NCBI GenBank assembly: GCA_947259375.1
Contig: CAMYLZ010000012.1
Location: 1 to 64,000 of the forward strand
From: an uncultured Parvularculaceae bacterium
GTDB lineage: Bacteria > Pseudomonadota > Alphaproteobacteria > Caulobacterales > Parvularculaceae
Reading direction: 5' to 3'
DNA length: 64,000 nt
Part shown: piece by piece, positions 50,130 through 58,794 of the stretch
Layout of the letters: each line of letters begins with the position of its first letter
Position numbering within the stretch: the first letter of the stretch is position 1
Position numbers and translations under genes: made by a program
The notes under the pieces: model-generated
Told to the model about the DNA's origin: nothing
What the model saw: the letters and a program-made list of their open reading frames with translations, nothing else
Databases searched by the model: none

Positions 50130-51332
50130 ATGGCCAGTCTTTTGACAAACACGAGCGCAAACGTCGCTCTGCAGAACCTTCGTTCGGTTAACCGCAACCT
50201 GGCGGAAGTTCAGCAGCAAATTTCCACCGGTAAGGAGGTTTCCAACGCTCGGGACAACGCGGCGATCTTCGCTGTGTCGAGCGTCATTGAATCCGACGTG
50301 AAAGGTTTTGAGTCGATTTCGTCATCGCTGGACCTTGCAAACTCTTCGCTGAGTGTTGCACGGGGCGCTGCGGAAACGGTCACCGACCTTTTGACCGATA
50401 TTAAGGGTCTCGTCGTCTCCGCTCAAGAAGACAACGTTGACCGCGCAAAGATCCAGTCGGACGTTTCAAACCTTCGTGATCAGATCAATTCAATTGTTGA
50501 ATCGGCAAGCTTCAACGGTCTGAATTTTCTGAAAGGCACGGGCTCGACAGACTTCCTGTCCTCTCTTGACCGGCAATCGGATGGCTCGGTTAATGCGAGC
50601 AACATCTCGGTCAATGTGCAGAACCTGGAATCTACTGCGGGCACAGCCGTTGCGGGCGCGTTTGACGGCACGACTACGACCGGCGTTAACGGCGGCGGCG
50701 ACGCCGCAGCACAGTTGGTCGCTAACACCAGCGTCTTCGCGTTGGACGTTGACAGCGGCGCGACCTTTACCGCTGGCGACGTCTACGAAGTCAATATCGG
50801 CGGCCGGGCGCTCAGCTATACGGTCCAGGGCGGCGACACTCACGACAATGTCAGCCAGGGCCTCGCCAATGCGATTAACGCCGCCAATATCTCCGGCGTC
50901 ACCGTTGCGCATACGGCCGGCGGCGCAGGCACCGACGCCCAGTTGGACATCACCAACAATACCGGCGATGCGCTTGCCATTTCCGCCCGGGCCAGTGACG
51001 GCAATGGCGGCGGCCTCGCTGCGTTGGCAAACCTCGACGTTTCCACGGCACTTGGCGCAAATTCTGCGTTGGCCGATATTGAAAACCTTATTCAGGTAGG
51101 CATCGACGCCTCCGCTGAATTTGGTTCGGCGCAGAACCGTGTTGACGTTCAGAGCGAGTTCGTCACCAACCTGACGACCGCGCTGCGTGAAGGCATCGGC
51201 GCCCTGGTGGACGCCGACCTGGAAGAAGCATCCGCTCGCTTGCAGTCGCTGCAGGTCCAGCAGCAGCTTGGCACCCAGGCGCTGTCGATCGCCAACCAGG
51301 CGCCGAACTCAATCCTCGGATTGTTCCGGTAA
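50130..51332 (+). CDS. Flagellin
   Basis: The product has 400 residues. The N-terminal D0/D1 region (LLTNTSANVALQNLRSVNRN, then ISTGKEVSNARDNAAIFAVSS) and C-terminal region (DADLEEASARLQSLQVQQQLGTQALSIANQAPNSILGLFR) are conserved alphaproteobacterial type. The central about 170 residues (Thr/Ala/Asp/Gly-rich) form the variable outer domain. It has a strong AGGAG site. flaF and flbT, post-transcriptional regulators, follow. It is the only flagellin in the window. Confidence 0.96.
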   Translation: MASLLTNTSANVALQNLRSVNRNLAEVQQQISTGKEVSNARDNAAIFAVSSVIESDVKGFESISSSLDLANSSLSVARGAAETVTDLLTDIKGLVVSAQEDNVDRAKIQSDVSNLRDQINSIVESASFNGLNFLKGTGSTDFLSSLDRQSDGSVNASNISVNVQNLESTAGTAVAGAFDGTTTTGVNGGGDAAAQLVANTSVFALDVDSGATFTAGDVYEVNIGGRALSYTVQGGDTHDNVSQGLANAINAANISGVTVAHTAGGAGTDAQLDITNNTGDALAISARASDGNGGGLAALANLDVSTALGANSALADIENLIQVGIDASAEFGSAQNRVDVQSEFVTNLTTALREGIGALVDADLEEASARLQSLQVQQQLGTQALSIANQAPNSILGLFR

Positions 51333-51342
51333 TAACAACAAT

Positions 51343-51372
51343 TTCCGCGAAGGCCCATGGGCCTTCGCGGAA
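51343..51372 (+). terminator. Perfect 30-bp palindrome after the flagellin gene
   Basis: Arms of 15 bases (TTCCGCGAAGGCCCA and its exact complement) meet without a loop, 10 bp after the stop. No T-tract follows. It may act as a partial terminator or as a 3' protection of flagellin mRNA before flaF. Confidence 0.6.
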
Positions 51373-51415
51373 GCCTTAAAGTTCATCGTGGGGGAAGAAG
51401 GGGCTTAACTAAGTC

Positions 51416-51802
51416 ATGTCAGTTTCAGCGCTCGCTCGGGACGCTTACCAACAATCAACAAGAACCACTGCTTCACCGCGCTCAGTGGAACGCCAATTGC
51501 TCACGCGACTTACCAGTGCACTAATTGCTGCTGATAAAACTCGTGATACGGATAAAATTGGTTTCGCAAGAGCGCTTGGGAAAAATCTCGAGTTCTGGAC
51601 CGTCGTCGCAACGGACGTCGCCGGCAACGGAAACCAGTTGCCGACGGAATTACGTTCGCAATTATTCTATCTCTACGAATTTACGCGACACCACACAAAC
51701 AAGATCATGAAAAGCGAAACCGACGCGAATGTGCATCCGCTGATCGAGATTAATCAGAATATTATGCTGGGCTTACAAGGCCAGCCACGGGAGACAGCTT
51801 AA
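51416..51802 (+). CDS. flaF: Flagellar biosynthesis regulator FlaF
   Basis: The product has 128 residues. Family features are the start SVSALARDAYQQSTRTTASPRSVERQLL, FARALGKNLEFWTVVATDVAGNGNQLP, and LYEFTRHHTNKIM. In Caulobacter FlaF is required for flagellin secretion or translation, opposing FlbT. The stop overlaps the flbT ATG by one base. Confidence 0.94.
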   Translation: MSVSALARDAYQQSTRTTASPRSVERQLLTRLTSALIAADKTRDTDKIGFARALGKNLEFWTVVATDVAGNGNQLPTELRSQLFYLYEFTRHHTNKIMKSETDANVHPLIEINQNIMLGLQGQPRETA

Positions 51803-52218
51803 TGACAGGATTAGTCCTGAAGCTGAAACCAAACGAGAAGGTGCTCGTTAACGGCGTGATCCTCCAGAATGGAGATCGCGCCGCGAGCATCCGGGTGCGC
51901 TCCAATGACGTCGCGATCTTACGCGCGCGCGACGCCATTCAAAAAGACGACGCCAATACGCCATTAAGGCGCATCTATTACATCGCCCAGCTCGCCATGG
52001 CGGGCGAAGCCGGCGCCGACGACGCCGCCGGTCAAATCCGTCAGGGCATAGAGCCGCTCATGCCGATTTTTGCCGGCGACGCGATTGATGATCTCAATCG
52101 TGCGGCGATCGCAGCAAGAGAGCACAAGTTCTTTGTTGTCATGCGCGCCGTGAGAAAACTCTTTGCGCTGGAACAGGCGCTGCTTGATCGCGCGCCTCCG
52201 CCTGCGCTCGCATCATGA
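51802..52218 (+). CDS. flbT: Flagellin mRNA regulator FlbT
   Basis: The product has 138 residues. The family start LVLKLKPNEKVLVNGVILQNGDRAASIRVRSNDVAILRARDAI and RIYYIAQLAM are clear. In Caulobacter FlbT binds the flagellin 5' leader and destabilises it until the hook is built. It overlaps the next gene by four bases. Confidence 0.94.
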   Translation: MTGLVLKLKPNEKVLVNGVILQNGDRAASIRVRSNDVAILRARDAIQKDDANTPLRRIYYIAQLAMAGEAGADDAAGQIRQGIEPLMPIFAGDAIDDLNRAAIAAREHKFFVVMRAVRKLFALEQALLDRAPPPALAS

Positions 52219-53048
52219 CCTTCACACCAATCGTTCCTTTTGGCGGCTATCTCGGCTGGCGCGTCTTCGACAACACAGCTGAACGTCAATTAAGCGCATT
52301 CTCTGACTCGCCTCAGGTCGTGCGCGATGTCGACTATTTTCGCGAAAACATCGCCAGCGCAACGACAGCCGAGGATCTTGTTAGCGACCGGCGACTACTG
52401 CGCGTGGCGCTTGGCGCCTATGGTCTTTCCGAAGAAATTAACAAACAGGCTTTCGTGCAGCGCATCCTGGAAGAGGGCACGGAGCAAAGAGACAGCTTCG
52501 CCAACCGGCTCAACGATCCGCGATGGCGCGCATTCGCCGAGGATTTCGGCTATGGCAATGCTTTTGGCGCGCGCGTTGACTCTACGACATTCCGTGAACG
52601 GACTGCAAACAACTATCTTGAACGTGCTTTTGAAGAACGCGTCGGCGAGGTCAACACGAATTTTCGCCTTGCGCTGAATTTCCGCCGGGAAATTGCAAGA
52701 ATCGCCGAAGGACCATCCGTCGACAATGCGGGTTGGTTCCAGATTTTCGGTCAACCGCCATTGCGCGCTGTCGTGGAAACAGCGCTCGGACTGCCCTCCT
52801 CCATTGGCACGGCTGATATCGACCAGCAGCGCGACTTGTTCGAACGCAGGTCGCAACAGGTCTTTGGCAATTCCTCTCCGGCAGTGTTCAAAGACCCCGT
52901 TAAGGTCGAGGACGCCTTGCGTCGTTTCTTCCTCCAGACGGAAATCCAGAACGGTCCGAGCGCGACGACGCCCGGATTTGCGGCGCTCAGTATCCTGTCG
53001 CCCGGCGCCGGCCAGTCGGCGAACCTTTTCCTGTCGCTCGTTTCCTAG
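52215..53048 (+). CDS. DUF1217-family flagellar protein
   Basis: The product has 277 residues. Blocks such as DVDYFRENIASATTAEDLVSDRRLLRVAL, FADPxW-like NDPRWRAFAEDFGYG and NTNFRLALNFRREIARIA match DUF1217 proteins found in flagellar loci. The C-terminus is flagellin/hook-like in amphipathic pattern. The function is unknown, possibly a secreted axial component. It ends in a 4-bp overlap with convergent fliI. Confidence 0.85.
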   Translation: MTFTPIVPFGGYLGWRVFDNTAERQLSAFSDSPQVVRDVDYFRENIASATTAEDLVSDRRLLRVALGAYGLSEEINKQAFVQRILEEGTEQRDSFANRLNDPRWRAFAEDFGYGNAFGARVDSTTFRERTANNYLERAFEERVGEVNTNFRLALNFRREIARIAEGPSVDNAGWFQIFGQPPLRAVVETALGLPSSIGTADIDQQRDLFERRSQQVFGNSSPAVFKDPVKVEDALRRFFLQTEIQNGPSATTPGFAALSILSPGAGQSANLFLSLVS

Positions 53049-54403
53049 GAAAGCGCGTTGGCGCTTGTCGCCGAGCCGCGCCGCGCGCCATGGATCGCCT
53101 GGTGCAGTTTTTCAAAACTCGACGCGATCCCGTCAGCGCTCTTATCCGCCACAAACGCATCAAGCTTCGGCCAGATATCGAGCGCGCGGTCGATCTGCGG
53201 ATCCGCGCCATGCGCATAAAGACCAGCGCGCACGATGGTCTCGGAATCTTCATAAGCGCGCATAATCGCCCGCGCTTCACGCAATAGCAGGTTTTCTTCC
53301 TCGCTCGCCGCACGCGGTAATGAACGCGAAACACTACGCGAAACATCAACGGCCGGAAACCGGCCGCGTTCGGCGATAGCACGTTCCAGCACGATATGCC
53401 CGTCAAGAATGCCGCGGATCATATCCGCCACCGGCTCGTCATGATCGGAGCCTGCGACCAGCACGGAAAACACCGCAGTAATGTCGCCGCGCCCCTCCTC
53501 GCCGGGGCCTGAGCGCTCCACCAGCGACGCAATGGTGCGGAACGTCGATGGCGGGAACGCATGCAATGACGGGGCTTCGCCCGCCGATAGCGCAATCTCG
53601 CGATGCGCTTCGGCGTAGCGGGTCAGTGAATCAAACAGCAACAGCACTTGCTTGCCCTGATCGCGGAAATATTCCGCCGTCGCCATCGCCACATGGGCGG
53701 CGCGTTTTTTCGCCAACGGTGATTCATCAGCCGTCGAGGCAATGATGACAGTCTTTTTCATGCCTTCGGGGCCAAGCGTTTCCTCCACGAAAGCGCGCAC
53801 CTCGCGGCCGCGCTCGCCGATCATGCCGATCACCGCCACATCGCATTCAACGCCGCGGGCGATTTCCCCCAACAATGTCGATTTGCCGACGCCGGAGCCG
53901 GCGAACAGTCCGACCCGCTGGCCGCGGCAAATGGGCAACAGCGTATCAAGCACGCACAGCCCGGTCGGCAAACGCTCGCCAAGCGTTTTGCGCAACGCCG
54001 CGTTTGGCGCAGCATGTTCCAGCGGCATCGGCGTTGCGCCTTCAGGCAATATCGTCCCGTCAAGCGCATTGCCGAACGGATCGATGATTTTACCGATCCA
54101 TTCATCACACGGCATGGCGTCGCCGCCAGCGCGATCAAGCACGGCGATATCGCCGACCGACGCGCCAACCAGCGAACTGAAAGCGAAGCCCGTCGCCTTG
54201 TCCCCGTCCATTGCGACGATCTTCACGCGCACATCGCGCCCGTCGCCGGTTTCGACAATCAGCGTATCGCCAAGCGCCGCATAACCGGAAAGCCCTTCGA
54301 TCTTCAACGACAAGCCGTCGGTGGCCGTCACCACGCCGTAGCGTTTCGGTCCCACAGTCTTCAGCAGCTTTTCCAGTTTCGCCGGCGCCAGGGAGGATTT
54401 CAT
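53045..54403 (-). CDS. fliI: Flagellum-specific ATPase FliI
   Basis: The product has 452 residues. Walker A GSGVGKST is at 169-176, Walker B lies in VLLLFDSLTRYA, and the type III ATPase signature is PPSTFRTIASLVERSGPG. It powers export with FliH and FliJ at the base of the gate. The ATG at 54403 is chosen over a TTG seven codons upstream. It is transcribed alone, between two plus-strand operons and far from fliH. Confidence 0.96.
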   Translation of the reverse strand: MKSSLAPAKLEKLLKTVGPKRYGVVTATDGLSLKIEGLSGYAALGDTLIVETGDGRDVRVKIVAMDGDKATGFAFSSLVGASVGDIAVLDRAGGDAMPCDEWIGKIIDPFGNALDGTILPEGATPMPLEHAAPNAALRKTLGERLPTGLCVLDTLLPICRGQRVGLFAGSGVGKSTLLGEIARGVECDVAVIGMIGERGREVRAFVEETLGPEGMKKTVIIASTADESPLAKKRAAHVAMATAEYFRDQGKQVLLLFDSLTRYAEAHREIALSAGEAPSLHAFPPSTFRTIASLVERSGPGEEGRGDITAVFSVLVAGSDHDEPVADMIRGILDGHIVLERAIAERGRFPAVDVSRSVSRSLPRAASEEENLLLREARAIMRAYEDSETIVRAGLYAHGADPQIDRALDIWPKLDAFVADKSADGIASSFEKLHQAIHGARRGSATSANALS

Positions 54404-54497
54404 GTTTGCAATCGTGGTTAACAATTCATTCAGCTAATGACGTCAATTATTCCCTCTATCGGAATTTATCCCTAATGCCGGGTTAAGGGCAGTCATT

Positions 54498-54857
54498 ATG
54501 ATGAACGATTTGAAAATACTGCAAACGGCTTCCGCCATGGCGCGCCATGCGGTTGAGCGCCATTCGCAGATCGCCGAGAACATCGCGAACGCCAATACGC
54601 CCGGCTACAAGGCGAAAGACCTCAAGCCCTTCGCGGAGACCTTTGCACGCAATCAGACCAATGCCGCAACCGGCGCCGACAATGCTCTGCGTGCTGAGCG
54701 AATCACAACGCCAGGCGTCGCCTCGCCCAACGGCAATACCGTTTCGCTGGAAGATCAGATGTGGCGCTCCGCCGCCGCGACCCGCGATCATGACACCGCT
54801 TTGACGATCTATTCCAAAACGATTTCGATGCTGCGCACGTCGTTGAGCAGCCGGTAA
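54498..54857 (+). CDS. flgB: Flagellar proximal rod protein FlgB
   Basis: The product has 119 residues. The rod motif HAVERHSQIAENIANANTPGYKAKDLKPF is clear; the C-terminal helix is short, as usual. An AAGGG site precedes the ATG. It is the first gene of flgB-flgC-fliE-fliQ-flhA-fliR-flhB-fliJ-like. A TGACGTCA palindrome lies upstream at about 54439. Confidence 0.94.
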   Translation: MMNDLKILQTASAMARHAVERHSQIAENIANANTPGYKAKDLKPFAETFARNQTNAATGADNALRAERITTPGVASPNGNTVSLEDQMWRSAAATRDHDTALTIYSKTISMLRTSLSSR

Positions 54858-54867
54858 GAGGTGGGCT

Positions 54868-55260
54868 ATGAACCCTTTTGACAAGATCGCCACCTCCGCC
54901 ATGTCCGGCATGCGCGCGCAGTCGCAGCGCTTGCAAGTGGTCAGTGAAAACATCGCCAATGCCGATACCCATGGCTATAAGCGTAAACTCGTCACCTTCG
55001 ATAATGTTTTCGACCGTAATACCGACACCACCAAGGTCGAAGTCAGCCGGACGCATCTTGACCAGACGCCGGGCGAGGAAGTATTCGACCCAAGCCATCC
55101 GTTTGCTGATGAAAACGGTTATGTCACCATGTCCAACGTCAACATGATGACTGAATTCGCCGATGCGCGCGAGGCGACGCGCTCCTACGAAGCGGGCCTT
55201 CAGGTCTTCAAGCAAGCCCGCGACATGTACACATCGCTCCTCGACGTCCTTAAGAAATAG
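54868..55260 (+). CDS. flgC: Flagellar proximal rod protein FlgC
   Basis: The product has 130 residues. MSGMRAQSQRLQVVSENIANADTHGYKRKLVTF and the end MMTEFADAREATRSYEAGLQVFKQARDMYTSLLDVL are diagnostic. It is a rod subunit exported after FlgB. The gap to flgB is 10 bp, and that to fliE 11 bp. Confidence 0.96.
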   Translation: MNPFDKIATSAMSGMRAQSQRLQVVSENIANADTHGYKRKLVTFDNVFDRNTDTTKVEVSRTHLDQTPGEEVFDPSHPFADENGYVTMSNVNMMTEFADAREATRSYEAGLQVFKQARDMYTSLLDVLKK

Positions 55261-55271
55261 GGAAAGTCATC

Positions 55272-55595
55272 ATGAAACTCGCAACGTTTCAAGCCGCGCA
55301 AGGCTATAATCTCGCCAAGACCGCGCTCAAATCGCCAACCGGCGGCGCAAAGCCCGGCGACGCCGCCCCTGCGGCGCCGGCGCAAGACGCCAATCCCGCA
55401 TTCAAAGCCGTGCATGATGTCGCCGCGACTCTCGCCAAGGGAGAGCAGGCATCCGTCAATTACATGACCGGCAAGGCTGACCCGCACTCCGTGGTCGAAG
55501 CGCTCGCCGCCGCTGAGCTGGCGGTCGAAACCGCTGTCACAGTCCGCGACAAGGTGGTTGAGGCCTATCAAGAACTCATCCGGATGCCGGTATAG
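55272..55595 (+). CDS. fliE: Flagellar MS-ring/rod junction protein FliE
   Basis: The product has 107 residues. The C-terminal half (VHDVAATLAKGEQASVNYMTGKADPHSVVEALAAAELAVETAVTVRDKVVEAYQELIRMPV) matches FliE well. The N-terminus is Ala/Pro-rich. FliE is the adaptor between the MS ring or gate and the rod. Confidence 0.95.
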   Translation: MKLATFQAAQGYNLAKTALKSPTGGAKPGDAAPAAPAQDANPAFKAVHDVAATLAKGEQASVNYMTGKADPHSVVEALAAAELAVETAVTVRDKVVEAYQELIRMPV

Positions 55596-55611
55596 CGGGG
55601 GCGTTCGAGAA

Positions 55612-55878
55612 ATGAACGAAGCGGAAATTGCAGATATCTTGCGGCAGTTCCTGTGGGCGGCGGTGTGGATGGGGGCGCCGATGATCGGCACCGCGCTCAT
55701 TGTCGGCGTCGTGGTGGGCTTGTTCCAGGCGTTGACATCCATTCAGGAAATGACCCTCACCTTCGCGCCGAAACTGATCGCCATGCTGCTGGTCTTCTGG
55801 CTCTCCGCCGGACACATGGCGCGGATGCTGACAAATCTTTTCGACACAGTGGTTTTAAGGGCTATCGCCGGCGGCTGA
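55612..55878 (+). CDS. fliQ: Flagellar export-gate protein FliQ
   Basis: The product has 88 residues with two transmembrane helices (VWMGAPMIGTALIVGVVVGLFQALTSIQEMTL and KLIAMLLVFWLSAGHMARML). It is part of the FliPQR pore. The start at 55612 gives the family length; an upstream in-frame ATG inside fliE is not used. Confidence 0.95.
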   Translation: MNEAEIADILRQFLWAAVWMGAPMIGTALIVGVVVGLFQALTSIQEMTLTFAPKLIAMLLVFWLSAGHMARMLTNLFDTVVLRAIAGG

Positions 55879-55917
55879 GCACAGAGCCGACACGGTTGAT
55901 CTTCTCGGGGCATTTTC

Positions 55918-58002
55918 ATGGACAGCGTATTGAAACTGAACACGCCAGGGCACACGACTGTCCTGCTCGCTTTCGGCTTGATGGCGATTATTGTCATGAT
56001 GGTCGTGCCTGTGCCGGCGGTCATGCTCGATATCGGCCTGACGCTTTCTTTTGCGCTTGCGATCCTGATCTTCACGATCACCCTGTTCATTGAGCGGCCG
56101 CTCGATTTTTCGGCATTCCCGACCGTTTTGCTCGGCTCCCTGATGCTGCGCCTGTCGTTAAATGTCTCATCGACAAAATTGATTATTGGCGACGGGCATA
56201 CCGGACCGGACGCGGCCGGGTCGGTGATTAACGGCTTCGCCATGTTCGTCATGGGCGGCAATATTTTCTTGGGGCTGGTGGTGTTCGGCGTCCTTCTGAT
56301 CGTCAATTTCATGGTGATCACGAAGGGCGCCGGCCGCATGGCCGAGGTTGGCGCCCGCTTCGCGCTTGACGGCATGCCGGGCAAACAGCTCGCCATCGAT
56401 TCAGATGTCGCCGCCGGGGCCATCTCCCATGAAGAAGCCAAAGAGCGCCGCCGCATCGAGCAAGAAGAAACCACTTTTTTCGGTTCGCTCGACGGTGCGT
56501 CGAAATTCGTCAAGGGCGACGCCGTCGCCGGTCTTCTGATTACGATGCTGAACCTCGTCGTAGGCCTCGCTATGGGTGTCGGCGTGCACGGACTTTCCGT
56601 TGGCGACGCGGCCGCGTCCTATTCGATCCTGACTGTCGGCGACGGCCTCGTCAGCCAGATCCCGGCCGTTATCATTTCGATCGCCGCGGCGTTGTTGCTG
56701 TCCAAGGGCGGCGTCACCGGCTCGGCCGACAAGGCGATGTTCTCGCAACTCGGCACCAACCCGCTCGCCATCGGCACGGTCGGCGTGATTCTCGCAATTT
56801 TCGCGCTCATGCCGGGGTTGCCGTTCATTCCGTTTTTCGTTGCATCCGGCGCGGCCTTCGCCGCCGCCTATTTCCTCTTCAAGGAAGCGAAGGAGAAAGA
56901 GCAAGCCGAAGCCGCCAAGCCGGTTGAGAAGCCGAAAGAGACCAAGAAACCGCTGGGCGATATTCTCGACGTCGACGAAATCCATGTGGAATTTGCCGGC
57001 GACCTGACGCCGCTGGCGCTTGATAATGTCAACGGGCTTGAACCGCGCATCGTCAAGATCCGGCAATATATTGCCGGTGAATTCGGCTTCATCATTCCGC
57101 CGATCCGGCTGACCGACAATCTCGAACTCAGCGCCCACGAATATGTAGTCAAGATACAGGGCGTGACGGCGGCGAAGGGCATTTTGCACCCGGATAAAGT
57201 GCTCGTCATTGTCGACGACCTCGCGCTGCTGCCCATTCCGGGCGACGACGTTTCAGAACCGGTCTACGGCGCCCCGGCACGCTGGGTTGAGCGCGCGGCG
57301 CGCGACGACGCCATGGCTATGGGACACGCGGTTGTCGAGCCGGCGGAAGTCGTCTCGACCCACCTTCTCGAAACCATCAAGCAAAACTTCTCCCAGCTCG
57401 TCACCCGCCGCTCCGTGCAGCGCGTCTTCGACGAGTTTTGCAAGAATTCAGATTCCGAGCGCGCGGCCTCCAACAAGCGGTTGCTCGATGATTTCGTTCC
57501 CGACAAGGCGCCGCTCGAATTCGTACAATCCGTTTTCCGCCTGCTGTTGGAAGAGCGTGTGCCGATCCGCAACTTGCCGGTGCTGCTTGAGACCATCGCT
57601 GAAGGCCGAACGGTGTACAACTCCGCCGAAGACGTCACCGAATTCGTCAGGCAGCGGATTTCCCGGCATTTCGTCAACAACTTGCAAAACAGTGAGGGGT
57701 CTCTCCCCCTCATCCAGATCGGTCTCGATTGGGAATCGACATTCGCCCAGCATGAATCCCAAGGCGCCAATGGCCAGAGCGATGTCGCCTTGCCGCCGGA
57801 AGATTTCAACAAGCTGGCGCAAGCGGTCGTCAATCAGATCAACCAGGCGACGAACCGCAATCTTTACCCTGCAATCGTCACCTCAGCGAAGCGGCGGCGT
57901 TTCATTCGCGCAGTGATGCATGCAAAGAAAATCCGCAACCCCGTCCTTTCTTACGAAGAAATCGACTCTGGCCTTAAACCATTGCTGATCGGGACCGCGT
58001 AA
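55918..58002 (+). CDS. flhA: Flagellar export-gate protein FlhA
   Basis: The product has 694 residues: an eight-helix membrane half (1-about 320), then a cytoplasmic domain forming the nonameric export ring. Signatures are LSFALAILIFTITLFI, FPTVLLGSLMLRLSLNVSSTKLI, the FHIPEP-family block AEVGARFALDGMPGKQLAIDSD, and PIRNLPVLLETIAEGR. It receives chaperone-substrate complexes and the proton-motive force. A GGGG site precedes the ATG. Confidence 0.97.
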   Translation: MDSVLKLNTPGHTTVLLAFGLMAIIVMMVVPVPAVMLDIGLTLSFALAILIFTITLFIERPLDFSAFPTVLLGSLMLRLSLNVSSTKLIIGDGHTGPDAAGSVINGFAMFVMGGNIFLGLVVFGVLLIVNFMVITKGAGRMAEVGARFALDGMPGKQLAIDSDVAAGAISHEEAKERRRIEQEETTFFGSLDGASKFVKGDAVAGLLITMLNLVVGLAMGVGVHGLSVGDAAASYSILTVGDGLVSQIPAVIISIAAALLLSKGGVTGSADKAMFSQLGTNPLAIGTVGVILAIFALMPGLPFIPFFVASGAAFAAAYFLFKEAKEKEQAEAAKPVEKPKETKKPLGDILDVDEIHVEFAGDLTPLALDNVNGLEPRIVKIRQYIAGEFGFIIPPIRLTDNLELSAHEYVVKIQGVTAAKGILHPDKVLVIVDDLALLPIPGDDVSEPVYGAPARWVERAARDDAMAMGHAVVEPAEVVSTHLLETIKQNFSQLVTRRSVQRVFDEFCKNSDSERAASNKRLLDDFVPDKAPLEFVQSVFRLLLEERVPIRNLPVLLETIAEGRTVYNSAEDVTEFVRQRISRHFVNNLQNSEGSLPLIQIGLDWESTFAQHESQGANGQSDVALPPEDFNKLAQAVVNQINQATNRNLYPAIVTSAKRRRFIRAVMHAKKIRNPVLSYEEIDSGLKPLLIGTA

Positions 58003-58005
58003 GCG

Positions 58006-58794
58006 ATGGAGTTTCTCGCGCCGCTCTTGCCGATCCTCGAACGGGGTGCGCCGGCGATCATGCTGATCGGCGCGGTTTTTACGCGAATTTCCGTCGTCGC
58101 GGTATTGATGCCGGGGCTCGGCGAGCGGGCGATCCCGATGCGCGTGCGGCTCGCCGCCGCCGCCGCAATCGCCATCGTCATCACGCCGATGATTCTGAAT
58201 GCCGGAATGACGGCGCCGGAACAGCCGGCCGCAATCGTCGCGCTATACGCTGCCGAAGCCGTGAGCGGCCTCGTCATCGGCTTCGCTTTGCGCTTGCTGG
58301 TTTTCATCCTGCAAATCGCCGGCGCGATCACCGCACAACATTTGTCGCTATCGCAATTATTCGGCCCTACCGTCGGCTTTGATTCTGAATCGCCCTTCGC
58401 CGCCATTCTCGTCATGGGCGGCGTTGCGCTGGCCGCCAGCACTGGGCTGCATGTGCATCTCGTCGGCTCGCTCGCCGACGCTTATGAAGTGTTGCCATTC
58501 GGGCTTTTCCCCGGGGCCGCCGAAACCGGCGAATGGTCAAGCAACCGTGTCGGTCAGGCGCTGTTCAAGGCCCTGGCGCTCGCCTCGCCTTTTGTCATTC
58601 TCGGCTTTCTTTACTCGCTGGCGCTCACTGCGGCGAGCCGCGCCATGCCGCAATTGATGGCGGCCTTTGTCGGTGCGCCGGCTGTATCCCTCGCCGGGCT
58701 TGCGCTATTCGCCGCCGCGGCGCCGATCCTACTTTTCGAATGGCTCGAAGGCTTTCAGAATGTGTTGTTTGACGTTTTCGCGGGACGGTTATGA
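58006..58794 (+). CDS. fliR: Flagellar export-gate protein FliR
   Basis: The product has 262 residues with six hydrophobic segments. The start FLAPLLPILERGAPAIMLIGAVFTRISVVAVLMPGLGERAIPMRVRLAAAAAIAIVITPMI and GFALRLLVFILQIAGAITAQHLSLSQ are typical. It is part of the FliPQR pore. It overlaps flhB by four bases and lies 3 bp after flhA. Confidence 0.96.
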   Translation: MEFLAPLLPILERGAPAIMLIGAVFTRISVVAVLMPGLGERAIPMRVRLAAAAAIAIVITPMILNAGMTAPEQPAAIVALYAAEAVSGLVIGFALRLLVFILQIAGAITAQHLSLSQLFGPTVGFDSESPFAAILVMGGVALAASTGLHVHLVGSLADAYEVLPFGLFPGAAETGEWSSNRVGQALFKALALASPFVILGFLYSLALTAASRAMPQLMAAFVGAPAVSLAGLALFAAAAPILLFEWLEGFQNVLFDVFAGRL

